Assembly (NCBI GenBank): GCA_029560815.1 | Contig: JAKQKF010000187.1 | Coordinates: forward strand, 1-21,155 | From: a bacterium | GTDB taxonomy: Bacteria > KSB1 > UBA2214 | DNA length: 21,155 nt | Direction of reading: 5' to 3' | Shown: piece after piece, positions 13,739-21,155 of the stretch | Layout: every line of letters begins with the position of its first letter | Position numbering within the stretch: position 1 is the stretch's first letter | Made by a program: the position numbers and the translations under genes | Notes under the pieces: model-generated | The model's input: only the letters and a program-made list of their open reading frames with translations | What the model was told of the DNA's origin: nothing | Databases searched by the model: none

Positions 13739-14587
13739 TTATTTATCCGTTTCGCCGGGACCGGCAAGGCGGTCATCGCGGGGCAGCCGGATGCTCAGCA
13801 GCTCCCCCTGCGGGTCGAGGGGCTCGATCTCAAAATGTGCGGACGTGTCATAGTGCGCGCGCAGCCGCTCGGCCAGAGCGAGCAAACCGGGATCCTCCGG
13901 AAATCCTTCCCCTCCGGCCGGACCGGCCATGCCCGGACCGTCATGGCGCAGCTCCAGAAGCAGTGCGCTCCCCTCCTGCCGGGCTTTGAGGGTGACCGTC
14001 ACCGGGGCATCGGTCCGCTCTACGCCGCTGCGGACCGCGTAGGCGGCCAAAGGCTGGAGAAGCAGGCTCGGGACTCTCCACTCGAGGCAGTCCGGCGTCA
14101 CCTCATCGGCCAGCTGCAGGCGTTCGCCGAAGCGGGCGCGCTCGATGGAGAGAAACATCGCCGCGCAGCGCATCTCGAGATTGAGCAGGGTTGCCGGCTG
14201 CTGGTCAAGCTCATGGGCGAGCCGGATATACTGGGCCAGTTTTTCGATGACCGTGCGCGCCTGTTCGGGGTTGGCGACAGTCAGGGCTGCGGCATTGTGC
14301 AGGGTATTGAAGAGGAAAAGCCGGTCCACCTGCCAGGGTTGGCCCTGCTCCAGTATCCCGGGCTGGCCCGGTTCGGCCGGCCGGAACGCATCCGCCGCCA
14401 CCTCCGGCCGTTCATCCAGCCGGCGCATCAGCAGCGCACCCGCCAGGCCTGCCGCAGCGCACACCGCCACGATCCAGACTGCCGGTTTGCCGGGCAGCGT
14501 AAAGTAGGCCGCAAGATTGAGACAAGCCAATGCGATGGCCGATCCGGACAAGCCTGCGCCGGCCCAACTCTTCAACTTTTCTCTCAT
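13739..14587 (-). CDS. LytS/YehU-type sensor kinase homologue with degenerate catalytic residues
   Basis: 282 residues. Two transmembrane helices (about 13-31 and 36-54) are followed by a His_kinase/HATPase_c-like cytoplasmic region. The family phosphoacceptor motif is normally N-P-H-F-L-F-N; here it reads D-R-L-F-L-F-N (88-94), with Leu90 where the histidine belongs. The N-box, normally Q-P-L-V-E-N-A, is QPLAAYA (178-184), losing Glu and Asn. The D-N-G-P-G ATP-lid motif is HDGPG (215-219). The fold seems intact and the frame open, so this looks like a pseudokinase, not a decayed gene. A role as a membrane scaffold or nucleotide-independent sensor is inference. No response regulator is adjacent. 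It overlaps the heparinase gene by 4 nt (ATGA) and has a GGGAG ribosome site. Confidence 0.78.
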   Translation of the reverse strand: MREKLKSWAGAGLSGSAIALACLNLAAYFTLPGKPAVWIVAVCAAAGLAGALLMRRLDERPEVAADAFRPAEPGQPGILEQGQPWQVDRLFLFNTLHNAAALTVANPEQARTVIEKLAQYIRLAHELDQQPATLLNLEMRCAAMFLSIERARFGERLQLADEVTPDCLEWRVPSLLLQPLAAYAVRSGVERTDAPVTVTLKARQEGSALLLELRHDGPGMAGPAGGEGFPEDPGLLALAERLRAHYDTSAHFEIEPLDPQGELLSIRLPRDDRLAGPGETDK

Positions 14588-16686
14588 ACGTGTTCATCTC
14601 CCGCCGGGATCGAGCGCCCAGCAGCGGGCTCAATCCGGAATTCACTCATAATATGCACAGGCAGGGCTTCATCTGTGTTGATGCAGAGCACAGGATTGGC
14701 TTTCTTGACCCCAAAACGGGGCGAAAACCACCCCTGAATGGGCTCCATAGCCCCCTCGACCACCTGCAGCTGCAGTGAAGCCGGCCCCGATAGGCGGATG
14801 GAGAGATGGCAGCGTTCGAAGCGGGCCTCAACGCGGTCAGGCGCCGGCATCGTCCATTGACAGGGAGCGAGATGCCAGAACAACTCCACCAACATCCGTC
14901 CGCTGCCCGCCAGCTCATCCTCGATCACCCAGAGCCCCTTCTCCACCGCCACGCGGCGGCGGTGCAGGACGCCCAGCCGCCGGAAGCCGTCGTGTTCGCC
15001 GGCAACAGAGACCCTCCCCCCGGCCTCGCCGGGCGTCAGCAGGCGCGCTTCCGCCCGGTGGCCCCACTGGAAGGGACCGAGAATCCCGGACTGGTCCCTG
15101 CCCGCGACGCGCACGGTATTGTGGGCGGCGGTGCCGCGGAAATAGCGGCGCCAGCTCTCCTCGCCGCGGTACTGATAGGTGCCGCTGTCGATGAGCAGGG
15201 GCTCACCGGCGGCGGTGAGCGTAAAACTCAGGGCATCCGCGTGGCCGTGCGCGGCCATGGCGTCCAGGCCGAGCGGGCCGGCATCGAAAAGTCCGGTTGA
15301 ACGGACGGCCTCCCACTCGCTGCGCAGCACCGCATAGCCGCCATCGGGAAAGAGGCGCAGGGCCGGCCTCGGCCCGGCCTGCGCCGGGATGCGGCCGAAC
15401 GCATCCGCGGCCGCCGCTCCGTGCAGCCAGAAAAGGGCGGGCGAAAAGCCGGCGGAGAGGGCTTTGAAATCGGCGCGTCCGAAACGCAGTGCGGCCGAGC
15501 CGAGCAGATCGCGCCAGGGCGAGGCGCTCTCCCCGCCCGCTGTCGTCCGGCCGCCGGCGCGGGCAGGATCCAGGAGCAGGGCCTGGCCGTCATCCCCGTC
15601 ACCGATCTGCGGCAGAGAGCCCGCCTCATCGATGAGGGCGGCGGCGAAATCGGCCATCCGCTCCAGCCGCTGCAGTACAGCCGCGGGGACGCTCTCTCCG
15701 GCCGCGGCGGCGGCGATAATCGCAAGCGTTCCATAATCATATAGATAACGCTGATAGCCGGTACTCTGTTCCTTGATCACCCCGTCGGGGTGCACCTGAC
15801 GCACCAGTTCTTTCCAGAAGAGGGCGAATCCCCGTTCCCGCCAGGCCGGCGCCCGCTTCAGTTCCGGGAAAAATGTGCCGGCGTGAATGAGCCCCAGACA
15901 CTCACCGAGGAGATGATTGTTGGCCGACGATCCGCGCGAGAGGTGCTGCACGATCTGTTCGGCCTGCTGGTGGACCGAGACCAGCAGCCGGCCGTAGAAC
16001 CCGGGGGTCAGCAGGGGCGCATCCTTGACCAGGGCCAGCGCCCAGCTCCACGAGATCAGCCGCAGGCCCAGCTCGAGCATGCTGGTCCAGTTGATGCCCC
16101 GGCCGGCCGGATTATCCTCGAGCCAGCTCTGCCACTGATCGAGGAGCGCGCGGGCGCTGCGCTCTTCCCCCTCCAGCAGCCAGGCCTGGCCGAGGGTGAC
16201 AAAGTGCTGGTGGCGGTTGAGCTCCCAGATCTCCCTGACGCCCGGGCAGCAGCCGGGCCGCCAGTAAGGGATGGCCGTCCAGTGGCTGAGGGGCATGGAG
16301 CGCTGCGCCAGGGGATCGAAATGCCAGTCGATGCGTGCGGGGAATTCGAGCACCGAGGAGAGCAGGGTGAAGCGGCGGTCGGCCGCTCTGCCGGCCGCAG
16401 CGAGCAGCCCGGCATGACCGGCGGGCCAGCGGGCGGCGAACCATTCACCGGGGCGGGTGGGCGGCTCCTGCTCAAAGGGGAAGAGCCGGCGCGTGCGGGC
16501 GGCGGCCAGCAGCGCTGCCGGTTCCTGGACCGGGGAGGCGAGGAGAGCCTCCAGAGCCGGCGCCGGACGGCCGGCCAGGCGGCGCGACCAGCGTGCGGCG
16601 AGATGGCCCCGCAGACGGGCCGCCGCCTCGGCGGGGCTCATCGCCCGGAGGCGATGCCAGTAGGTTTTGTACTCCGTGAGTGGCAT
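14584..16686 (-). CDS. Heparinase II/III family protein (alginate-lyase/heparinase fold)
   Basis: 700 residues. The N-terminal two-thirds is an alpha/alpha-barrel-like region with WELNRHQHFVTLGQAWLLEG, SSANNHLLGECLGLI (Asn257) and EQSTGYQRYLYDYG (Tyr311). The C-terminal beta domain has the hallmark HGHADALSF (His480, His482), LLIDSGTYQY and GTAAHNTVRV (His522). These match the Asn/Tyr/His set of heparinase II/III polysaccharide lyases, which cleave uronic-acid glycans. There is no signal peptide; cytoplasmic members often sit in exopolysaccharide loci with an unclear role in synthesis or turnover. The ATG at 16686 has AGGGAG five bases upstream. A GTG at 16704 would overlap dinB. It starts 2 nt after the dinB stop and overlaps the kinase-like gene. 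Confidence 0.87.
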   Translation of the reverse strand: MPLTEYKTYWHRLRAMSPAEAAARLRGHLAARWSRRLAGRPAPALEALLASPVQEPAALLAAARTRRLFPFEQEPPTRPGEWFAARWPAGHAGLLAAAGRAADRRFTLLSSVLEFPARIDWHFDPLAQRSMPLSHWTAIPYWRPGCCPGVREIWELNRHQHFVTLGQAWLLEGEERSARALLDQWQSWLEDNPAGRGINWTSMLELGLRLISWSWALALVKDAPLLTPGFYGRLLVSVHQQAEQIVQHLSRGSSANNHLLGECLGLIHAGTFFPELKRAPAWRERGFALFWKELVRQVHPDGVIKEQSTGYQRYLYDYGTLAIIAAAAAGESVPAAVLQRLERMADFAAALIDEAGSLPQIGDGDDGQALLLDPARAGGRTTAGGESASPWRDLLGSAALRFGRADFKALSAGFSPALFWLHGAAAADAFGRIPAQAGPRPALRLFPDGGYAVLRSEWEAVRSTGLFDAGPLGLDAMAAHGHADALSFTLTAAGEPLLIDSGTYQYRGEESWRRYFRGTAAHNTVRVAGRDQSGILGPFQWGHRAEARLLTPGEAGGRVSVAGEHDGFRRLGVLHRRRVAVEKGLWVIEDELAGSGRMLVELFWHLAPCQWTMPAPDRVEARFERCHLSIRLSGPASLQLQVVEGAMEPIQGWFSPRFGVKKANPVLCINTDEALPVHIMSEFRIEPAAGRSIPAGDEHV

Positions 16687-16688
16687 CC

Positions 16689-17882
16689 CTACTCCCTGAT
16701 CCACTGCGAATCGCGCCGGTTTTGCAGCAGGCTGGCGCGGCTGATCGCCCCGGCGCCGAATTTCTTGCGCACATCATCCATAATGCTGTCCACCTTCTCC
16801 TTGCGTCCATCCCCCTCCCGGAAGAGCTCCATCTGCCCCTCGCCCTGCTGAAGCCGCGAGAGGGCAACCCCGAGCAGCCGGACTTTCTGCCCCCCGCGCT
16901 TGAAGGAAGCGAAGAGCTGCATGACATGGCTGAAGAGCTCCTCGCTGCTGTCGGTCGCGCGCTCCAGCGAGCGGGAACGGGTGAAGGTCGTAAAATCGGC
17001 GAGGCGGATTTTGAGGGTGATGGTGCAGCCGCGTACCGCATGGCGGCGCATATCGTAGGCCAGATCGTCGCAGAGGCCGAGAAGGGTGCTGCGCATCTCC
17101 TCTTCGTCGCTGCAGTCGGTCATAAAGGTGGTTTCTCGGCTCATCGACCTGGCGGCATGATCGTTGGAGACCGGGCGCTCGTCGAGGCCGCGCGCCAGCC
17201 GCCAGAAATGGAGTCCCGTCTGCCCGAACCGGTCGACCAGCTCTTTCTGCGAGCGGGCGGCGAGATCGCCGATGGTGAAGATGCCCATCGCCTGCATGAC
17301 CGGCACGGTCTTGGGTCCGCAGCCCCAGAGCCGGCTGATCTCGAGGGGAGCGAGAAAAGGTTCAACCCCGCCCTCCGGGACGATGACCAGCCCGTCCGGC
17401 TTGCGCAGGTCGGAGGCGATCTTGGCGACGAACTTGTTGGGCGCGATACCGATCGAGGCGGTCAGGCCGGTGCTGGTGCGGATTTCCGTCTTGATCCGCA
17501 CGGCCATGGCCTCGGCTCCGCCGAAGAGTTTCTGCGTGGAAGTGATGTCGAGAAAGGCTTCATCGATGCTGAGCTGCTCGCGATCGGGGCTGAAATCGGC
17601 GAGAATGGCCATCACCTGGCGCGAAATGCCGGCGTAGCGGCTGCCGCGGGGCCGGACGTAAATGGCATCGGGATTGAGCTTCCAGGCCTGGGAGATGGGC
17701 ATGGCGGAACGGATGCCGAAGCGCCGCGCCTCATAGCTGCAGGTGGAGACCACGCCGCGGCCCCGGCCTGCCTGGGGATCGGAACCCACCACCACCGGCT
17801 TGCCGCGCCACTCGGGATGGTCGTTCTGCTCCACCGCCGCAAAAAAAGCATCCATATCGATATGAAGGATTGTCCTGGACAC
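16689..17882 (-). CDS. dinB: DNA polymerase IV (Y-family translesion polymerase)
   Basis: 397 residues from a GTG at 17882 with AGGGGA 7 nt upstream. An in-frame start at 17939 would overlap the preceding gene and add a non-homologous tail. Palm motifs are intact: HIDMDAFFAAVE (Asp9, Asp11) and SIDEAFLD (Asp107, Glu108), the metal-binding catalytic residues. GVVSTCSYEARRFGIRS and TASIGIAPNKFVAKIASDLRKPDG are classic DinB blocks. The little-finger domain is followed by QMELF (350-354), a good beta-clamp binding motif. It copies past damaged bases and lacks proofreading. No LexA-type box can be placed because it sits inside a compact operon between the DNPH1-like and heparinase genes. Confidence 0.95.
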   Translation of the reverse strand: MSRTILHIDMDAFFAAVEQNDHPEWRGKPVVVGSDPQAGRGRGVVSTCSYEARRFGIRSAMPISQAWKLNPDAIYVRPRGSRYAGISRQVMAILADFSPDREQLSIDEAFLDITSTQKLFGGAEAMAVRIKTEIRTSTGLTASIGIAPNKFVAKIASDLRKPDGLVIVPEGGVEPFLAPLEISRLWGCGPKTVPVMQAMGIFTIGDLAARSQKELVDRFGQTGLHFWRLARGLDERPVSNDHAARSMSRETTFMTDCSDEEEMRSTLLGLCDDLAYDMRRHAVRGCTITLKIRLADFTTFTRSRSLERATDSSEELFSHVMQLFASFKRGGQKVRLLGVALSRLQQGEGQMELFREGDGRKEKVDSIMDDVRKKFGAGAISRASLLQNRRDSQWIRE

Positions 17883-17901
17883 GGTTGGGTCCCCTGCCCG
17901 G

Positions 17902-18321
17902 TCAGCGAGCATCTGCCAGGAAACGGGTGATCGGCTCACGCCAGCCGGCCTCGTCCCGGTAGGCGACGACGGTGATGCCCGGCCGGCTGATGCCGGTGAT
18001 CATGCGCGAGATGAAGAGCCCCTCTTCGTGGAGGGCGAGGAGCGGCTTGCCGAAATCGAGGGCATAGCAAATCTCGTAGCCCACCCCCAGTGAGGGGTTG
18101 GAAATTTCTGCCACCACCCGGTCGCACGACTCAAGCCAGGCCGCGTCGCGCTCATAGATCTGGCGCGCGCTATAGTTCATCTCCCCGCTCAGCACATCCG
18201 CAGCGACGATGTGCTCAGTCAGGACTGTATGGCCGAGCGTTTTGAGAAGTTCCACCATGCGGGTGCATGCGGGCAGATAACGCCGCCCGCCCGAGATCGA
18301 GGTCGCGAAATAGATCTGCAT
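17902..18321 (-). CDS. Putative 2'-deoxynucleoside 5'-phosphate N-hydrolase (DNPH1/Rcl-like)
   Basis: A 139-residue member of the nucleoside 2-deoxyribosyltransferase superfamily. It opens with QIYFATSISGGR (Tyr4, equivalent to the active-site Tyr of Rcl). It then has LTEHIVAADVLSGE, YERDAAWL (Asp59) and PSLGVGYE (Glu83, the nucleophile). The 24-residue Asp-Glu distance equals that in mammalian DNPH1/Rcl, and the HTVLTEH block favours this branch over ordinary deoxyribosyltransferases. DNPH1 splits the glycosidic bond of deoxynucleoside monophosphates such as hydroxymethyl-dUMP, cleaning the nucleotide pool. The start lies 4 nt after the methyltransferase stop, and dinB begins 19 nt downstream. 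The exact substrate is inferred. Confidence 0.8.
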   Translation of the reverse strand: MQIYFATSISGGRRYLPACTRMVELLKTLGHTVLTEHIVAADVLSGEMNYSARQIYERDAAWLESCDRVVAEISNPSLGVGYEICYALDFGKPLLALHEEGLFISRMITGISRPGITVVAYRDEAGWREPITRFLADAR

Positions 18322-18325
18322 CGTG

Positions 18326-19168
18326 TCAGCCGGGCTCCCTTGGGGTGAACGGTTTTCTCATGACGATATAGCTGCGCACCCCCTCCTTGACCAGGGGGAG
18401 CAGCAGCCGCTCCAGCCCGGTCGCCGCGCAAAAGCGGTGGCAGGCGAGGGTGAAGGTATGGAAAAAGGCCTCATTGGCGCGGCCGAGCCGCTGTGAGCGC
18501 AGGGCCTTGTTGATCCAGCGGACGAAGAGGAGGAGAGCCGCCGGCAGTTTGGCGGCGTACTTGACCTCCTTTTCGAGAGTGCCCGATTCGGCCGCCTCGA
18601 GTCCGGCCGCGCGGGCCAGCTCTTCGAGCTGCTCGGGCCGGTAGGCGGTGTGAAAATAGTGTCCGCCGCAGCCGCACTCCACTCCGTACTCCTCGAGGAT
18701 GCCGAGCGGCAGATACTCCGGACGGCGGCCGTGATAGTTCGGCGTGGTCAGCAGAGCCTGTCCGCCGGGCTTGAGGACGGCGGCGATGCCGGCAAAGATG
18801 GCGCCGGGATCGAGACAGTGCTCGAGCACCTCACTGCAGAGCAGGTGGTCGAATGAACCGGGACGGAAGCAGTCGAGGCGTTCGGCGTCGCCCTGGACGA
18901 GACAGCCGGCGAGGGCCGCCGGGCTCTGGCGCAGGGCGCCGAGACTGATATCCAGCCCGAAGCGGGGGCCGCCCCGCCAGCTCTCCAGATAGCCGCCGCG
19001 GTTGCAGCCGACATCGAGCAGGCTCCCCTCAAGGCCCGCCAGGCGGCCGAGGATGAACTCGCGCCGGAGCTTGCCGCGCAGAGTGGCGTAGACCTCTTCC
19101 TCCTCCGGATATTTTTCACCGACCTGCTGATAGAACTCCTTCAGCGCGGCCCTGGTGTCGTCGGACAT
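18326..19168 (-). CDS. Class I SAM-dependent methyltransferase
   Basis: 280 residues from the ATG at 19168, which has GAGGA just upstream. A TTG-initiated extension to 19222 lacks support. Motif I is LLDVGCNRGG (about 50-59), with an acidic FGLDIS after the second strand. VQGDAERL, CSEVLEHCLDP and LKPGGQALLTTPN are the usual Methyltransf_11 blocks. The C-terminal 100 residues are basic and partly hydrophobic (LPAALLLFVRWINKALRS), suggesting membrane association. The substrate is unknown. Its place right after a flippase gene suggests a sugar or lipid-linked glycan, while its tight coupling to the DNPH1-like and dinB genes would equally allow another substrate. Confidence 0.8.
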   Translation of the reverse strand: MSDDTRAALKEFYQQVGEKYPEEEEVYATLRGKLRREFILGRLAGLEGSLLDVGCNRGGYLESWRGGPRFGLDISLGALRQSPAALAGCLVQGDAERLDCFRPGSFDHLLCSEVLEHCLDPGAIFAGIAAVLKPGGQALLTTPNYHGRRPEYLPLGILEEYGVECGCGGHYFHTAYRPEQLEELARAAGLEAAESGTLEKEVKYAAKLPAALLLFVRWINKALRSQRLGRANEAFFHTFTLACHRFCAATGLERLLLPLVKEGVRSYIVMRKPFTPREPG

Positions 19169-19228
19169 CAAATCCTCACGCAATAACTTTTCCCTCACGG
19201 CGCCGGGGTGCGCGCACGACAATCAAAT

Positions 19229-20710
19229 TTACATAATTTTACGGAAAAATCCCCGCATAATTTCGCGCTCCTCGCTCCGGAAAAAACCGGTGACCGCGAG
19301 CAAAAGCGGCCAGGCGGCGAAGAGTGCGAGCCGGACCGCCACGGGGGGGGACAGAACGGGCAGCCTGGCCAGGGCGTAGATGATGGCCGTGCAGAGGGCG
19401 AGCTGCAGCAGGCGGGGCCACTCGTAGGGGATGGGATAATATTTCTGCGCAAAGAGGAACAACCCGAGCGCCATGAAGGCATAGGCGATCAGCCGCGCCC
19501 AGGCCGAGCCCAGCGGCCCCCAGAGCGGGATGAATAGAAAATTGGCGGCCAGGCTGACCGCCACTCCCGCGATCGTCACCAGGGCGATAAGGCCGCTCTT
19601 CTTTTCAAGATAGAGGGCCGCCTCGAAGACCAGGTAGAGGGCGTAAAAAAGGGAGGCGAGCATGATCAGCGGCACCACGCGGGCGCTCGCCCAAAAGGCC
19701 TCGCCGAAAAAAGAGTAGCCGCCCACGCGCAGGCGCAGCAGTTCATCGATGAAGAGGCTCATGAGCAGAAAGAGCGTCAGGCAGGCGGCGAACATATAGG
19801 TCAGGATGCGGCTGAAGATCTTTTTGGCCTCTTTCTCCTGCGAAGTGGCGAGGAAATAGGGCTGCCAGGCGAAGCGGAAGGCAGCCACGAGCAGCCCCAT
19901 CACCATTCCCAGCCGGACGCCGGCGCTGTAGAGGCCGGCGGCCGCGACCGAGTCGAGCCGCTCGAGCAGCAGCCGGTCCGCGCTGTCGATGAGCGCGATG
20001 GCCAGTCCCGCCGGCAGAAAGGGGAGGCCGAAGCGGAGCAGCTGCCGCAGCCAGTCGACGGAAAAGCGCCCGCCGCCGCTGCGCAGAACGAGGGGGATGA
20101 GGGCGAGCAGGGTCAGGGCCGAGGCGGCGAGGTTGGCGGCGAACATGCCCTCCACCCCCATCCGGAGATGGAGGATGAAGTAGAGATTGGCGGCGAGGAG
20201 GACCAGGGCCGAGCCGGTCTTGATCATGACGTAGAGCCAGGACTTTTCATCCGCGCGCAGCAGCAGCAGCGGGATAAAAGCGGCGGTATCGCAGAAAAGA
20301 ATCCCGGCGAGGAGACGGATGACCAGCACCAGATCGACGCCGGCGCTGCGGGCGTCGGCGCCGAAAAAGAGAGAAACCAGTTGCGGCGAGAAGAGGACGA
20401 GCAGCAGCGAAAAGAAGAGGCTCGAGAGGGTCAGGGTCCACATCGCCGTGGTGAAGATGGCGCGCCGCTGCCGCTCCTGGCCGGCCAGGATGTAGAAGCG
20501 CATAAAGCCCGCATCCAGGCCGTAGGCGTAGAGGAGGGTGAAGACCGTCAGCCAGGTCAGAGCCAGGCCGGCGACGCCGAAGCCACCCGTGGAGAAGAGG
20601 TTTGTGTAGAGGGGCAGCAGGAAATAGCCGACAGAGCGGCTGAGGATATGGCCGATGCCGTAAATGGCAGAGTGCCTGACCAGGCGTTTGATGGGCTGAT
20701 AGAGGGACAT
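19229..20710 (-). CDS. Polysaccharide flippase (Wzx-like, MOP superfamily)
   Basis: 493 residues with about 12-14 membrane helices. The N-terminus (LVRHSAIYGIGHILSRSVGYFLLPLYTNLFS) is the standard opening of O-antigen/exopolysaccharide flippases. The LRFGLPFLPAGLAIALIDSADRLLLERL block matches the second-half signature. Such proteins move undecaprenyl-linked glycan units across the inner membrane for polymerisation. I used the ATG at 20710; a TTG at 20758 would overlap the upstream gene and adds non-family residues. No strong ribosome site is present. It lies 23 nt after the URO-D-family stop. The absence of a neighbouring Wzy-type polymerase in the window means the pathway type is not settled. 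Confidence 0.87.
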   Translation of the reverse strand: MSLYQPIKRLVRHSAIYGIGHILSRSVGYFLLPLYTNLFSTGGFGVAGLALTWLTVFTLLYAYGLDAGFMRFYILAGQERQRRAIFTTAMWTLTLSSLFFSLLLVLFSPQLVSLFFGADARSAGVDLVLVIRLLAGILFCDTAAFIPLLLLRADEKSWLYVMIKTGSALVLLAANLYFILHLRMGVEGMFAANLAASALTLLALIPLVLRSGGGRFSVDWLRQLLRFGLPFLPAGLAIALIDSADRLLLERLDSVAAAGLYSAGVRLGMVMGLLVAAFRFAWQPYFLATSQEKEAKKIFSRILTYMFAACLTLFLLMSLFIDELLRLRVGGYSFFGEAFWASARVVPLIMLASLFYALYLVFEAALYLEKKSGLIALVTIAGVAVSLAANFLFIPLWGPLGSAWARLIAYAFMALGLFLFAQKYYPIPYEWPRLLQLALCTAIIYALARLPVLSPPVAVRLALFAAWPLLLAVTGFFRSEEREIMRGFFRKIM

Positions 20711-20733
20711 GAGCCGCCGCAAGGTTGGTGATG

Positions 20734-21155
20734 CTAAAGCCGGCCGAACTCCCAGCAAGTCTCGATCATGGCGCGATAGTTCGTCACCGGGATGTAGTTG
20801 GGGATGCTGTTACCCGAGCCGATGCAATAGCCGCCGTTGCGTCCCACCTCATCGATCAGGCTGCGCACGGTGGCGCGGATCGCTTCCGGCTGCCCGCGCG
20901 CAAGCAGGTCCATATCGACGCTGCCGACCAGCCCCAGACGCGGCCCGAAGTCGGCCTGCACTTCGCGGATCTCCATCGCCTTGGGCTCGATCGGATGCAG
21001 GGTGGTCACCCCCAGCCCGATCAGCTCCTCGATCACCTCCCAGAGCCGGCCATCGCTGTGATAGAGACAGGGCATGCTCCGGGACTGGCAGAGGGCTCCG
21101 ATCTTTTTCATCCACGGAAAGAGATAGCGGCGCAGGGTGGGTGGAGAGATCATCA
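20734..21155 (-). CDS. C-terminal part of a uroporphyrinogen decarboxylase (URO-D)-family protein
   Basis: About 140 residues reaching the right edge of the window; the true start is outside. MISPPTLRRYLFPWMKKI, MPCLYHSDG, GVTTLHPIEPKAM, GLVGSVDMDLLARG and the end GGYCIGSGNSIPNYIPVTNY match the late part of URO-D-family proteins. The divergence from true HemE, with HSDG and SGNSIP blocks, points to the branch related to corrinoid methyltransferases and other URO-D-like enzymes, so a role in haem synthesis is unlikely. The substrate is unknown. It ends with TAG, and the flippase gene follows in the same direction. Confidence 0.8.
   Translation of the reverse strand, partial: MISPPTLRRYLFPWMKKIGALCQSRSMPCLYHSDGRLWEVIEELIGLGVTTLHPIEPKAMEIREVQADFGPRLGLVGSVDMDLLARGQPEAIRATVRSLIDEVGRNGGYCIGSGNSIPNYIPVTNYRAMIETCWEFGRL

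Overview
This is about 21 kb of GC-rich DNA (an AT-richer patch at about 60-280) from a Gram-negative-type bacterium. It carries an exported M23 peptidase, a Tat-type exported sulfatase, a Wzx-like flippase and surface-polysaccharide genes. Shine-Dalgarno sites, a canonical sigma70-like promoter and a sigma54-like promoter can be seen. The mix of heparinase II/III, glucuronyl C5-epimerase, URO-D-family and TPR/TolB-like proteins fits an uncultured FCB-group or deltaproteobacterial-type lineage. That placement is inference, because no marker gene is present.

Layout. Positions 1-60 hold the first 20 codons of a minus-strand gene, possibly a small heat-shock protein. Positions 61-467 are a divergent control region. 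Toward the left gene it has a sigma54-type -24/-12 element and three upstream repeats on the same helical face. Toward the right it has a sigma70-type promoter and a hairpin-rich leader. A plus-strand gene run follows (468-4972): nitroreductase, 14-TM MFS exporter, AEC-family permease and Tat-exported sulfatase. It meets the minus-strand genes in a 58-bp convergent gap.

Everything from 21155 down to 5031 is on the minus strand and mostly packed like an operon. In transcription order: URO-D-family protein (partial), polysaccharide flippase, SAM methyltransferase, DNPH1-type nucleotide N-hydrolase, DNA polymerase IV, heparinase II/III family protein, a LytS-like kinase lacking its catalytic residues, and a TolB-like/TPR exported protein split by an in-frame TAG. 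Then come a TtcA-like tRNA thiolase, an internal promoter candidate, glucuronyl C5-epimerase, GT4 glycosyltransferase, M23 peptidase, rhomboid protease and an MntP-type Mn exporter.

How the genes fit together. The flippase, glycosyltransferase, C5-epimerase and heparinase-family protein, perhaps with the methyltransferase, look like part of a locus for an exported uronic-acid-containing polysaccharide. The M23 and rhomboid proteins are envelope enzymes. DinB, DNPH1 and TtcA are nucleic-acid or nucleotide maintenance functions embedded in that locus. The items most worth a second look are the phased repeats with the sigma54 element, the amber-split TolB/TPR gene, the degenerate kinase coupled to the heparinase gene, the DNPH1-DinB pair, and the C5-epimerase/heparinase combination. 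No rRNA, tRNA, CRISPR array, insertion sequence or integrase was seen.
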